The notes: generated from the sequence alone by a model not told the origin. Shown: positions 48,137 through 56,565, numbered from the stretch's first letter. The stretch: 64,000 nt of DNA from Rahnella woolbedingensis (GCF_003602095.1 NZ_RAHH01000005.1:62001-126000); one strand, 5' to 3'. Numbers and translations: made by a program.

Positions 48137-48340
48137 ATGAAACGCACCACCCTCGCTCTTTTCAGCCTGATGATCGCCATGACTACCTTTAACAGCTTCG
48201 CCGCACTCCATCCTTCCAGCTCTCAGGAAGTGGCTTCGGAGCTGAACCGCAAAGCCAGCGAAAGCGGTACCCGTCCTTCTACGACCATCGATGCCAGTGC
48301 GCACAACAAACTGACCGCCAGCAGCGATTACCTGAAATAA
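48137..48340 (+). CDS. Small exported protein of unknown function
   Basis: 67 residues from ATG at 48137; a GTG at 48113 would add 8. It begins with a signal peptide (MKRTTLALFSLMIAMTTFNSFA), leaving a mature peptide of about 45 residues rich in Ser, Ala and Thr, with no cysteine. I do not recognise it. It lies alone after the yhjX terminator. The ribosome site is weak. Confidence 0.6.
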   Translation: MKRTTLALFSLMIAMTTFNSFAALHPSSSQEVASELNRKASESGTRPSTTIDASAHNKLTASSDYLK

Positions 48341-48545
48341 ATCCTCCGCCGCGAAGTTTTGCTATTGCCCGACGTTCGCGGACAAACTTCCCGCCCTGAA
48401 TCAGAACTGCCCCGCACTTCATGAGTTTTTTCTGACTAAGTGATCAAATTTAGAGCAGATATATACCCCCATAACTTTTATGTTTGATATAATTTCTGCG
48501 GTAAATTGATTTTCTGAATGATCAAACCAACACAAGGAGTGTGAA

Positions 48546-48632
48546 ATGAAGGCAACTGCATTTTGGTTAATTATGGCCGGAGGCTCTGTCGGGATCGGTT
48601 ACATGATGGCATTGATGATGGAGTTTCTCTGA
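48546..48632 (+). CDS. Very small membrane protein (28 residues)
   Basis: Sequence MKATAFWLIMAGGSVGIGYM then MALMMEFL. A strong AAGGAG lies 8 bases before the ATG. It is a single hydrophobic helix, rich in Met and Gly. It is the first of three short membrane-protein genes in a row on the plus strand. I do not recognise the family. The ribosome site and helix composition are the evidence that it is real. Confidence 0.6.
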   Translation: MKATAFWLIMAGGSVGIGYMMALMMEFL

Positions 48633-48672
48633 TCTTGCAACGTTGTGTGCAATGGAAAAATAAGGATATTAC

Positions 48673-48783
48673 ATGGAATTCTACAGCCCAAAACGCATAA
48701 TTCTCTACACCGTCGCTGCGATTACAGTCCTGGTCATCATCGGTCTGGTCACACATTTCACCGTCCGCCACCTTGCCGCATAA
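48673..48783 (+). CDS. Very small membrane protein (36 residues)
   Basis: Starts MEFYSPKRIILYTVAAITVL, then VIIGLVTHFTVRHLAA. AAGGA lies 8 bases before the ATG. A basic N-terminus (SPKR) precedes one membrane helix and a short His/Arg tail, suggesting N-in topology. It is the second of the trio, 40 bases after the first. Family not recognised. Confidence 0.6.
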   Translation: MEFYSPKRIILYTVAAITVLVIIGLVTHFTVRHLAA

Positions 48784-48879
48784 CGCTTTTTCTTCCGTTT
48801 TCCGTTTTGCTTCGTGGCGATACAACCGGTATCGCCGGATAATGCTGCCATTGATAAGTTAAAGCGGAAGGATTGAAAC

Positions 48880-49017
48880 ATGACATACAAAGGATTAATG
48901 ATCGTTGCCGTCGTCATTGTGCTGGCAAGCATCGGTTCTGAATCGTTGATTCAGAAAGGAATTGCGCTGGCGGACGCCAAAATCGATCAATTCATCTCGC
49001 ACTACGCCGACAAATAA
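48880..49017 (+). CDS. Very small membrane-anchored protein (45 residues)
   Basis: Starts MTYKGLMIVAVVIVLASIGS, followed by an amphipathic stretch (LIQKGIALADAKIDQFISHY). GGAAGGA lies upstream of the ATG. One N-terminal helix plus a soluble tail ending ADK. It is the third of the trio and is followed by a strong terminator at 49143. Family not recognised. Confidence 0.6.
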   Translation: MTYKGLMIVAVVIVLASIGSESLIQKGIALADAKIDQFISHYADK

Positions 49018-49142
49018 GCCTTACATCTGTTGGATTAACCTTACCGGGCGATGACAAAACCATACACAGGGTTTGATATCTTAAATCCATCAAATGTTGT
49101 GTGATGTCCCTGTGTAATACCCCTGTAGAACCCTGTTATTTT

Positions 49143-49168
49143 GCCCGCCGCGTGCGGGCTTTTTTTTG
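49143..49168 (+). terminator. Rho-independent terminator after the small-protein trio
   Basis: GCCCGC-CGCGT-GCGGGC followed by nine T. It lies about 125 bases past the third small gene and is the first terminator after all three, suggesting a shared transcript. Confidence 0.9.
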
Positions 49169-49248
49169 CCTGTTTTCCGGCAAAGGCGTCAATGGGGATT
49201 TAATAGAATGCTTATTCACGAATAATTCGAGTTACAGGAAGTATAGGA

Positions 49249-49503
49249 AGGGAATTCCCGCAAGCCTTTGCGGTTGAATCAAGGCGGCAACTGAGCGAGT
49301 CCCCGGGAGCATATATCAGTATGTGACTAGGGTGAACGAAGGAAGCCAATGCAGACTCAGCCCAAAGGATAAAGGGAATTCCCGCAAGCCTTTGCGGTTG
49401 AATCAAGGCGGCAACTGAGCGAGTCCCCGGGAGCACACATCAGTATGTGACTGGGGTGAGCGAAGGAAGCCAACGCAGAGTCAGCCCAAAGGATAAAGGG
49501 AAT
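49249..49503. repeat. Two tandem ERIC-type elements, 124-base period
   Basis: Copies begin at about 49251 and 49375 with GGAATTCCCGCAAGCC and both contain ATCAAGGCGGCAACTGAGCG, AGTCCCCGGGAGCA, CAGTATGTGACT, GGTGA and CAGCCCAAAGGATAAAGGG. They differ at only a few positions. A half-element (AATAATTCGAGTTACAGGAAG) precedes them at 49220. They lie in the 786-base gene-free stretch between the small-protein trio and the cold-shock gene. Confidence 0.9.
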
Positions 49504-49587
49504 TTGCCGGTGCTTTCCCGGCCGTCATATTATGGTGCAAGCGTCCATCGTACACTCCGACATTGCACGGCCTGAGCACGGCCTTGT

Positions 49588-49641
49588 CACAACAGAAAAA
49601 TCGACTGGTGGCGAAATAATTCAACCGGCTTTTCTGTTGTG
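49588..49641. repeat. 12-base perfect inverted repeat with 30-base loop
   Basis: CACAACAGAAAA (49588-49599) and TTTTCTGTTGTG (49630-49641), with an additional inner CTGGT/ACCGG pairing. It is not an ERIC and not followed by a T run. It could be a miniature-element remnant or a small RNA hairpin. Confidence 0.6.
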
Positions 49642-49675
49642 GCTCCTGTAAATAAATTCAGAAGCTTTTAAATAA

Positions 49676-49712
49676 TAAACCCCGGCGTTGGCCAGGGCTT
49701 ATTTTTATCATT
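49676..49712. terminator. Terminator-like hairpin downstream of the cold-shock gene
   Basis: AAACCCCGGCGTTGGCCAGGGCTTATTTTT forms a GC-rich stem with A/T runs on both sides, about 90 bases past the cold-shock gene stop. Confidence 0.6.
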
Positions 49713-49803
49713 TAGAATGTCGATATTGAAATAATTATTCTGTCTGCTCCGGGTTTAACCCATCTTCGCTATTGCAGAGTGCTAACTTCAATATCTGGCG
49801 ACA

Positions 49804-50016
49804 TTACAGAACGACAACGTTACCCGCTGAAGGGCCTTTCTGACCTTGTTCGATGGTGAACTCAACGTTCTGACCTTCGTCCAGGGTTTTGAAATCATTG
49901 CTCTGGATTGCAGAGAAGTGAACGAACACGTCTTTGCTGCCGTCTGCAGGGCTGATGAAACCGAAACCTTTACCAGCGTCAAACCATTTTACTAAACCAG
50001 TCATTTTATTAGACAT
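49804..50016 (-). CDS. CspA-family cold-shock protein
   Basis: 70 residues. RNP1 (KGFGFISP) and RNP2 (DVFVHFSAI) are intact. The N-terminus [18 protein letters not shown] and [14 protein letters not shown] place it with the CspA/CspB/CspG group rather than CspC/CspE. It binds single-stranded RNA and melts structure during cold shock. A 183-base leader with a CspA-like cold box precedes it, indicating cold-inducible expression. The usual NADKG is DAGKG here. Confidence 0.95.
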   Translation of the reverse strand: MSNKMTGLVKWFDAGKGFGFISPADGSKDVFVHFSAIQSNDFKTLDEGQNVEFTIEQGQKGPSAGNVVVL

Positions 50017-50235
50017 AGGAAATACCTTCTTCGTTTTTATTTTATGATGCCATAGGGCAAGACAGGTCTGTTTTTATTTGAAATACTTATGGATGCATCA
50101 GAGAAGGAAATTCGTCGGAGAAAGGATTTGCTATATCACTTGAACCAGGAACTGCTTTACTAAAATGTCTTACATAAATAGGTCTTAACCACAAACCGTT
50201 GACGCTATTTACACACAGTGAGATTTATTAAGCAA
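50017..50235 (-). promoter_or_regulatory. Cold-shock gene promoter, cold box and long leader
   Basis: Minus strand: -35 TTGCTT (50230-50235), 18-base spacer, -10 TAAATA (50206-50211). The start is near 50199 at AACGGTTTGTGG, resembling the E. coli cspA cold box ACGGTTTGACGT. Further matches to the cspA leader (AAGACC, AGTAAAGCAGTTCC, TTCAAG) follow. The leader is about 183 bases, long enough for the temperature-sensing structure known for cspA. Confidence 0.7.
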
Positions 50236-50335
50236 GCGTTAATTTCATCGGGATTATATCCGCGCTGTTTTTATTTCTGCGCAAAATAACGCGCAGGCCG
50301 CCGCTGACGGAGGCTGTAGCCTGATAAGAAAAATA

Positions 50336-50368
50336 TTAAGCCTGCCAATATCAGGCAGGCTTTAAAAA
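50336..50368. terminator. Terminator after yaiW
   Basis: AAGCCTGCC and GGCAGGCTT form a 9-base stem around a 7-base loop, with T-rich sequence on the minus-strand side. Confidence 0.8.
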
Positions 50369-50381
50369 TCTTTACCTTACG

Positions 50382-51497
50382 TCAGCTGGCGTTAGCGCGT
50401 TTTACACAATCCGCACGGCGTCCGTCCACCCGTTTGGCGAACCAGGCGGTGGTCAGCTTGCGGGTAATCTTCGGACTTTCCAGCGTAATACCCGGCAGCA
50501 TTTCACGCGGCTGACGTTTACCTGTGGTTTTATCCGCTAGGGCGTAAACCTGCTTATAGAGCGTCGTGTCTTCGAACTCCAACTGCTCGCCCTTCTCCAG
50601 TGCTTTACGGATTGCGCTGTTGCTGATATCCAGACGCTGACTCAGCGTGCGTACTGCCAGCTCAGTGTTGCCCGGTTTTTCAGTACCGTAATTTATAAGA
50701 TCACCATCCAGCGCCAGCGGAATGCCCGACACTTTGCTGACGGCACTCTGGAACGCGGCGTTGCGGCTGGCGTACCAGCCGGCATTGAAATCGGCAAAGC
50801 GGTAAAGCGACTGCGTGTAATGGGTCGGATAGCCCAGCAGATGTTTCACGCCGAACCACACCCCACCGCGGCGGCTGAAAACTTCGTTACGAATTGAGCC
50901 GTCAATCTTGTACGGGTATCCCTTAGCATTTTGCTCGGCGAACGCGATGCTGACCTGCATCGGACCGCCGGTATGCACCGGATTCAGGTTGCCAAACAGT
51001 TTCTGCCCCATCGGCACCATATCAATAAAGTCATCGAAAATGGCGCTGAGCTGTTTCTCGGTTTTTACGTTATCCAGCCGCTCGCTGTAAGATTTACCGT
51101 TCGGCGATTTTAACAGCAGCGCGGTGTGCACCAGGAAATTCGGCACATGAACCGCATCGGCGCGACGGTCTATTTCTTTCCATGCAATCTTGCCTAAGCC
51201 GGGTACAGGTGCATCCGGATTAAAATTGGATTCCTGCTGCGCAACCGCCAGCACCGAACAGATGTTCTCTGTGGTTGCCGGAATATTCTGCGTGGTTAAT
51301 GCGGCGGTAATGTCCGTCGCCCAGCCTTTTTTGTCCGGCGCGCTGGCAGGCATCAGCCGCACGATATCCGCTTTCACGTCATGCGGATTTTGCGCCGGAG
51401 CTTCACTCTTTTTCGTGGATGTACAACCGGCGAGCACCACCATCGCCAGTACCGGAGCAAAACGTCGTATTGAAAATAGCTTACGGATCAAAATCAT
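50382..51497 (-). CDS. yaiW: DUF1615 lipoprotein YaiW
   Basis: 371 residues (E. coli YaiW 364). The lipobox VLAGC follows a signal peptide. The body has lysozyme-like features: AVAQQESNFNPDAPVPGLGKI contains the Q-Q-E-S pattern seen in lytic transglycosylases, and FNAGWYASRNAAFQ follows. E. coli YaiW is an outer-membrane lipoprotein involved with SbmA in uptake of proline-rich antimicrobial peptides. Whether it cuts peptidoglycan is not established. It has its own terminator. Confidence 0.88.
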   Translation of the reverse strand: MILIRKLFSIRRFAPVLAMVVLAGCTSTKKSEAPAQNPHDVKADIVRLMPASAPDKKGWATDITAALTTQNIPATTENICSVLAVAQQESNFNPDAPVPGLGKIAWKEIDRRADAVHVPNFLVHTALLLKSPNGKSYSERLDNVKTEKQLSAIFDDFIDMVPMGQKLFGNLNPVHTGGPMQVSIAFAEQNAKGYPYKIDGSIRNEVFSRRGGVWFGVKHLLGYPTHYTQSLYRFADFNAGWYASRNAAFQSAVSKVSGIPLALDGDLINYGTEKPGNTELAVRTLSQRLDISNSAIRKALEKGEQLEFEDTTLYKQVYALADKTTGKRQPREMLPGITLESPKITRKLTTAWFAKRVDGRRADCVKRANAS

Positions 51498-51619
51498 CCT
51501 TTCCCTGAAATAGTTACCCTGAAGTTGACGTTAACGAAGATAGCCATGCTGATCTAGCAAAAATTTATCTTTATGCGTTAAGGTGAGAACTCTGATGATG
51601 GAGATAAAGGAACAAGGAA

Positions 51620-52348
51620 ATGATGCATTCTGCGACCCGTACAACAACCTTACCCCGCGCTTTTTTGCAGCCTTTTATGCTGTTACTGATGATATTTGCC
51701 ATCAGCGGTTGTGGCGATAAAGAGCCTGCACAGCGAAAAGCATTCATCGATTTTCTTCAGACCCGCATTCTGGATAAACAGGTTCTGGCTGTGCCGCAGC
51801 TGAGTGAGGCGCAGCAAAAAGAGTTTGGCGATTACAGTAAAGATTACGCCATCATTACCGGATTTCATCATCAGATGAACATTGAACTCGATTCCTCGCT
51901 GGTGCCTGTTTTTGCAGGAATGAACGGCGTGAACAGCGTCAATAACCTGCTTGAACAGCGTGATGATTTGAAGAAAATGGCGGACAGCAGCGAAAGATGG
52001 AAAGAAAAAATCACGATGCTGAAAACGCAGGCCGACACACAACACGCGGCGCTGAAACAGCCGGATGACCTGAAAAAAGTCTACGATCAGGCTTACGATA
52101 AAACCATCGTTCAGCCTTCGGCGGTCACTGAACAGGTTTTCGACTTACTGCCGCAGGTACTGAACCTGATTGTTGAGAAAGCCGATTTCATCAAAAGTCA
52201 GGGTAAAAATGTCACTATCACCGGCAACCGTCTGCAATTTGCCAACCAGACGCAGCTGGATAAATACAACGCTATCCAGCAAAAGCTGGTGCCGCTCAAT
52301 GCACAACTGATGCAGCTTAGCCGACAGATGCAGCAAATGGTGCGTTAA
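51620..52348 (+). CDS. yiaF: DUF3053 lipoprotein YiaF
   Basis: 242 residues. Signal peptide and lipobox AISGC at the N-terminus are followed by DKEPAQRKAFIDFLQTRIL, which matches the E. coli YiaF start of the mature region (DKEGDQRKAFIDFLQ). The rest is helical and Gln-rich, with no enzyme motif. Function is unknown. The ATG follows AAGGAA. A terminator follows. Confidence 0.88.
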   Translation: MMHSATRTTTLPRAFLQPFMLLLMIFAISGCGDKEPAQRKAFIDFLQTRILDKQVLAVPQLSEAQQKEFGDYSKDYAIITGFHHQMNIELDSSLVPVFAGMNGVNSVNNLLEQRDDLKKMADSSERWKEKITMLKTQADTQHAALKQPDDLKKVYDQAYDKTIVQPSAVTEQVFDLLPQVLNLIVEKADFIKSQGKNVTITGNRLQFANQTQLDKYNAIQQKLVPLNAQLMQLSRQMQQMVR

Positions 52349-52366
52349 ACCCGCAGCCAGTGAACA

Positions 52367-52388
52367 GACCGCCGCAAGGCGGTTTTTT
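52367..52388 (+). terminator. Rho-independent terminator of yiaF
   Basis: ACCGCC-GCAA-GGCGGT followed by T6. Confidence 0.92.
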
Positions 52389-52438
52389 CATGGCGAGGCT
52401 TTTGTTATGGTGTGCGGCAATTAAATAAGGAGACACCT

Positions 52439-52711
52439 ATGAATGACGATACCCTGAATAAGCGCGTTGACCAGCTCGAGCGCGTAAACCGTGAACTTCT
52501 GGTGCAGATTTCTGCCATGCGCCTGCTGTTTGGCAGCGTTGGCAATGTGCTCAATGCCAGCCAGGAAAACGCGTTCACTATCGCGGTGAATCAGGCATTA
52601 GAAGCCAACCGCGCTGACGTCGCGAATCAGGCAGACCTGGATGAAGCTTCCCGCAAATTCCGCGAAGATGTCTTTAAGTGCACAGAATCTTTGTTGCCGG
52701 GCAGCCGTTAA
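52439..52711 (+). CDS. Conserved-looking small soluble protein, unknown function
   Basis: 90 residues from ATG at 52439, with GGAG 7 bases upstream. The N-terminal half (TLNKRVDQLERVNRELLVQISAM) has coiled-coil heptads, followed by a helical acidic region (QADLDEASRKFREDVFKC). There is no signal peptide or known motif. It has its own terminator-bounded unit between yiaF and the LysR gene. Confidence 0.75.
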   Translation: MNDDTLNKRVDQLERVNRELLVQISAMRLLFGSVGNVLNASQENAFTIAVNQALEANRADVANQADLDEASRKFREDVFKCTESLLPGSR

Positions 52712-52717
52712 AAGACA

Positions 52718-52749
52718 AAAAAGGCCCGGGCAATTCGCCTGAGCCTTTT
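52718..52749. terminator. Bidirectional terminator between the 90-residue gene and the LysR gene
   Basis: AAAAGGCCCGGGC and GCCTGAGCCTTTT form an imperfect stem with A and T runs on both sides. Confidence 0.75.
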
Positions 52750-52861
52750 GATTTTCGCAAAAACTCCAGTATCCCCCTCAGAAATCACCACATTCCTGAT
52801 TCCGGATAGGCAAAGTGTCACCGGCCACGCTGTTCGGCAGGCGTAAAACCGAAAGACAGTA

Positions 52862-53776
52862 TTAATTAGGACACGTGAGCGCCAGCTCAGCATTTTCAGG
52901 AAACACCCGCTCGCTGAGAAAGTCGATCAGTACCCGAAGTTTGGGTGTCATATAACCGCCCGACGGCCACAAAATATAGAAGTCGGCACTGCGCCGGACA
53001 TACCCTTCCAGCACTTTCACCAGTTGTCCGCGAGCCAGCTCTTTACGGATACTAAAATCCGGCAAACAGGCAATACCCAGACCCTGCATAGCAAAACAAT
53101 GACGCGTTTCTATATTATTGCAAACCATTGAAACGGGCAGCGTTAAATCCTGATAGCCGGGCAGCGGCCACTGCTCGAGTTTTCCGCTATTCGGAAAGCG
53201 GAAATGCAGACAGCGGTGTTGCGGCAAATCTGCCGGTTCTGCGGGCGCGCCGTACTGTTCAATATAAGCGGGCGACGCCACCAGCAGATGATGAAACGTG
53301 CCCAGCTTTCGCATCGACAGGCGTGAATCAGCCATCTGGCCGGTACGCACCACCGCGTCAAAACCGTCCTCCACCACATCGACAATTCGGTCAGTAAAAT
53401 CTAAATCCAGTTCGATATCGGGATAGCGGCGCATGAACTCGCCAAGCACCGGCAATAACAGCGAACTGACCTGTGGCAGACTCAGCCGCAGCCTGCCGCG
53501 CGGGCATTCCGACAGTTGCAGCAACTCGCTTTCTGCGGCTTCAAGTTCCGCGACAATCCGCCGACTGCGCTCCAGAAACAGCGAACCTTCGGCAGTCAGC
53601 GTCACGCTGCGGGTGCTGCGGTGAAACAGCCGCACATTCAGTTTGGCTTCCATCCGCGCAATGCTTTTCCCCACCGCCGACGCGGAAACACCAAGGATGC
53701 GCCCGGCGGCTACAAAACTGCGGGTTTCCGCCACATGCACAAACACATTCAGGCTGCTCAGACTTTCCACCTTCAC
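52862..53776 (-). CDS. LysR-family transcriptional regulator
   Basis: 304 residues. The N-terminal HTH (LNVFVHVAETRSFVAAGRILGVSASAVGKSIARMEAKLN) is of the subtype that usually represses or activates a divergent gene. The effector domain follows (RGRLRLSLPQVSSLLLP, SPAYIEQYGAP). It is divergent from the serine hydrolase/MFS pair with a 109-base intergenic region, so it most likely controls them. The inducer is unknown. Confidence 0.93.
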   Translation of the reverse strand: MKVESLSSLNVFVHVAETRSFVAAGRILGVSASAVGKSIARMEAKLNVRLFHRSTRSVTLTAEGSLFLERSRRIVAELEAAESELLQLSECPRGRLRLSLPQVSSLLLPVLGEFMRRYPDIELDLDFTDRIVDVVEDGFDAVVRTGQMADSRLSMRKLGTFHHLLVASPAYIEQYGAPAEPADLPQHRCLHFRFPNSGKLEQWPLPGYQDLTLPVSMVCNNIETRHCFAMQGLGIACLPDFSIRKELARGQLVKVLEGYVRRSADFYILWPSGGYMTPKLRVLIDFLSERVFPENAELALTCPN

Positions 53777-53885
53777 CTCCGATTGCGGACATTTTCGTCC
53801 GTATATTCTGGAAATCTACCCTACTTTTTCCGCAACAGGGAGTTCTCTATCGTGATTTAACTCTTTCTGAAACCGAGATAACACT

Positions 53886-55037
53886 ATGGACACTGCTGCA
53901 CTGAAATCCCGAACCGATCAGGTTCTCGACCGGGCGATTGAATCAAAACGGCTGGTCGGTGCCATCGTGCTGATTGCCCGTCACGGCGAACTGATTTATC
54001 ACCGCGCCACCGGTCTGGCTGACCGTGAATCTGCCCGTCCGATGGCGGAAAACGCCCTGTTCCGTCTGGCATCTGTCAGCAAACCCATCGTTTCTGCTGT
54101 CGCGATGACGCTGATTGCACAAGGAAAACTGGCTCTGGATGACGACATAACTCAATGGCTGCCAGATTTTCGCCCTTCCCTGCCAGACGGACAGCCTGCA
54201 CACATCACTGTCCGGCAGTTATTAAGTCATACCGCGGGGCTGAGTTACCGCTTTTTTGAGCCTGACGGTGAAGGCCCGTACGCCCGCGCAGGGATCTCCG
54301 ACGGCATGGATAGCAGCGCTATTTCGCTGGCAGAAAACCTGCGGCGTTTATCCGGTGTCCCTTTGCTTTATGCACCGGGAACTTCATGGGGATATTCGCT
54401 TGCCGTGGACGTATTAGGTGCAGTACTCGAACAGGTCTGCGGATTACCGCTCGGCGAGGTGGTGAAACAACAACTGACCGGACCGCTGAATATGCAAAAT
54501 ACCGGTTTTTTTGCCCACGATCCCACACGACTGGCGACGCCGTATGTCAGTGATCTCCCTGAGCCTCACCGCCTGCGTGAAGGCGAATTAGTGCCCGCTT
54601 TCGAAAACACCGTGGGTATCGAATATTCTGTGGCGCGGGCGCTCAGTGCGCAGGCGTTTCCCTCTGGCGGAGCAGGCATGGTCAGCAGCGCAGGCGATGT
54701 GCTCACAATGCTGGAAATGCTGCGCCGTGGCGGTGAACCGTTACTGACGCCTGCGCTGGTCGATGAAATGGGACGTGACCAGACCGGCGGCGCTGAACTG
54801 CCGGAATCACCGGGTCTCGGCTTCGGGCTGGGCTTTTCTGTGCTGCGCGATCCGCAGGCGGCGGCCTCGCCGGAATCCGCCGGAACCTGGCGCTGGGGCG
54901 GAGCCTACGGGCATTCGTGGTTTGTGGACTGTGCCGCAGGGCTGAGCGTCGTGGCTTTCACCAACACGCTGTATGAAGGCATGTCAGGCGCTTTCGTCAA
55001 TGAACTGCGTGATGCCATTTACGGAGTTCAGCCATGA
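53886..55037 (+). CDS. Beta-lactamase-fold serine hydrolase
   Basis: 383 residues. The class C beta-lactamase/DD-peptidase fold motif S-x-x-K is at about 63-66 (LASVSKPIVS), with HTAGLSYRF and the tyrosine-containing GTSWGYSLAVD as candidates for the second motif. GGAYGHSWFVD near the C-terminus may replace the KTG box. No signal peptide is visible, which favours an esterase of the EstB type over a true periplasmic beta-lactamase. It overlaps the MFS gene by 4 bases and is divergent from a LysR regulator. It could hydrolyse a compound that the MFS protein moves. Confidence 0.87.
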   Translation: MDTAALKSRTDQVLDRAIESKRLVGAIVLIARHGELIYHRATGLADRESARPMAENALFRLASVSKPIVSAVAMTLIAQGKLALDDDITQWLPDFRPSLPDGQPAHITVRQLLSHTAGLSYRFFEPDGEGPYARAGISDGMDSSAISLAENLRRLSGVPLLYAPGTSWGYSLAVDVLGAVLEQVCGLPLGEVVKQQLTGPLNMQNTGFFAHDPTRLATPYVSDLPEPHRLREGELVPAFENTVGIEYSVARALSAQAFPSGGAGMVSSAGDVLTMLEMLRRGGEPLLTPALVDEMGRDQTGGAELPESPGLGFGLGFSVLRDPQAAASPESAGTWRWGGAYGHSWFVDCAAGLSVVAFTNTLYEGMSGAFVNELRDAIYGVQP

Positions 55038-56278
55038 ATTCCACTGCACAAAAATCCCCGCTTCCGCTTTCGGCTTTACTGGCGATGGCGCTGACCGGTT
55101 TTATCGCCATTATGACCGAAACGCTTCCGGCCGGATTATTACCGCAAATTGCGACCGGTCTGAACGTTTCACAGGCTATAGCGGGGCAGTTGATCACGCT
55201 GTATGCCGCCGGTTCGCTGATGGCAGTCATTCCTCTTGCGGCACTGACCCGGGGCTGGAACCGCCGCACTGCGTTGCTGACCGCCATCGTCGGATTTCTG
55301 GTTTTCAATACCCTGACCACGTTCTCCACGCATTATATGCTGACACTGTTTGCGCGCTGGATGGCCGGGGCTGCGGCGGGTCTGGCGTGGGGCTTACTGG
55401 CAGGCTATGCGCGGTGGATGGTGCCGGTTGAACAGCAAGGACGCGCGTTATCGGTGGCGATGGTCGGTACGCCGCTGGCGTTGTCGGTGGGCGTTCCGCT
55501 CGGCACCTGGATGGGGTCTCTGCTCGGCTGGCGGATGGCGTTCGGGGTGATGTCTGCGCTGACACTGTTTCTGGTGGTCTGGGTTATCAGAAAAGTACCG
55601 GACTATCCCGGACAGGCCGCCAGCCAGCGCCAGTCGTTGCGTCATGTGGTGACGATGCCCGGCGTACGCAGCATTTTGCTGGTCATCCTGCTGTGGATGC
55701 TGACGCACAACCTACTTTACACCTACATTGTGCCGTTCCTGCAACTATCGGGTCTGAGCAATCGTGCGGATCAGATATTACTGGTCTTCGGGACGGGTGC
55801 GCTGGCGGGCATCGGTATCACCGGCCTGCTGGTTGACCGGCGCTTGCGGCAGACTCTGTTGCTCAGCCTTGTGCTGTTTGCCCTGGTTTCCCTGGCACTG
55901 GTTTTCTTCAGTCAGTCACCCGCGATGGTGGTTTTGTGTGTGGCGCTGTGGGGATTCACGTTCGGCGGCGCGGCGACGTTACTGCAAACGGCTATCGCAG
56001 ACGCCACCAGCGAACACGCCGATATGGCGCAGTCGATGGTGGTCGTTGCGTGGAATCTGGCCATTGCAGGGGGCGGCTTAACCGGAGGTATCTTGCTGGA
56101 AACCACCGGCGTTAAGGCTTTTCCGCAAACGATGCTGCTTCTGCTGGTCGCCGGACTGCTCATCGCCTGGCGCGCTAAAATGCACGGCTTTCGTCCCGGC
56201 TCCCGCCATACTAAAACAGCACAAAATCCTAAAGGGCAGCAACAGGATCAAAGTTTCAAAACGGCTGAAAAGGTATAA
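55034..56278 (+). CDS. MFS transporter, DHA1-like efflux type
   Basis: 414 residues with 12 spans. The N-terminus LSALLAMALTGFIAIMTETLPAGLLPQIATGL has the DHA1 sugar/drug-efflux pattern (compare YdhP/SotB-like carriers). The ATG overlaps the serine hydrolase stop (ATGA), so the two are co-translated. The C-terminal tail is hydrophilic. Substrate unknown; efflux of the hydrolysis product or of a toxic compound is a plausible role. Confidence 0.88.
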   Translation: MNSTAQKSPLPLSALLAMALTGFIAIMTETLPAGLLPQIATGLNVSQAIAGQLITLYAAGSLMAVIPLAALTRGWNRRTALLTAIVGFLVFNTLTTFSTHYMLTLFARWMAGAAAGLAWGLLAGYARWMVPVEQQGRALSVAMVGTPLALSVGVPLGTWMGSLLGWRMAFGVMSALTLFLVVWVIRKVPDYPGQAASQRQSLRHVVTMPGVRSILLVILLWMLTHNLLYTYIVPFLQLSGLSNRADQILLVFGTGALAGIGITGLLVDRRLRQTLLLSLVLFALVSLALVFFSQSPAMVVLCVALWGFTFGGAATLLQTAIADATSEHADMAQSMVVVAWNLAIAGGGLTGGILLETTGVKAFPQTMLLLLVAGLLIAWRAKMHGFRPGSRHTKTAQNPKGQQQDQSFKTAEKV

Positions 56279-56367
56279 TTTCTTAAACCTTTCCGGAACC
56301 AGTTGCCTGAATGTCTGCCAGTAGCCCCTGTTTCTGGCAGACTAAAAAACAGGCAGAAAATGAAACA

Positions 56368-56526
56368 ATGAGAACCATGGAAGCACGTAACAAAGCCGTT
56401 ATACTTTTGTCAGTGATCCTTGCCGCCGCCCTGCTGCTGATGGCGTTCGAATGGCTGAGTGATCAGGCGGTGCCTGAACTGAAAGAGCACGTTATTCACT
56501 ATGTGGATGAACACATGGCGCACTAA
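56368..56526 (+). CDS. Small single-span membrane protein
   Basis: 52 residues from ATG at 56368 (ATG at 56377 also possible). After a charged start (MEARNK) comes one helix (AVILLSVILAAALLLMAFEWL) and an acidic/His-rich tail ending HYVDEHMAH. I do not recognise the family with certainty. It precedes yniD by 39 bases and may be cotranscribed. Confidence 0.6.
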   Translation: MRTMEARNKAVILLSVILAAALLLMAFEWLSDQAVPELKEHVIHYVDEHMAH

Positions 56527-56565
56527 ATTGCCCTGATGGCAGGAGGAGTGAGGGTAACCAAAAGG

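Noticed and set aside
49212..49436. 74-residue minus-strand ORF
   Set aside because: It runs through the tandem ERIC repeats and repeats its own motif because of the duplication; not a gene.
49249..49503. Possible CRISPR array
   Set aside because: Only two 124-base units, no short repeats with unique spacers and no cas genes; they are ERIC elements.
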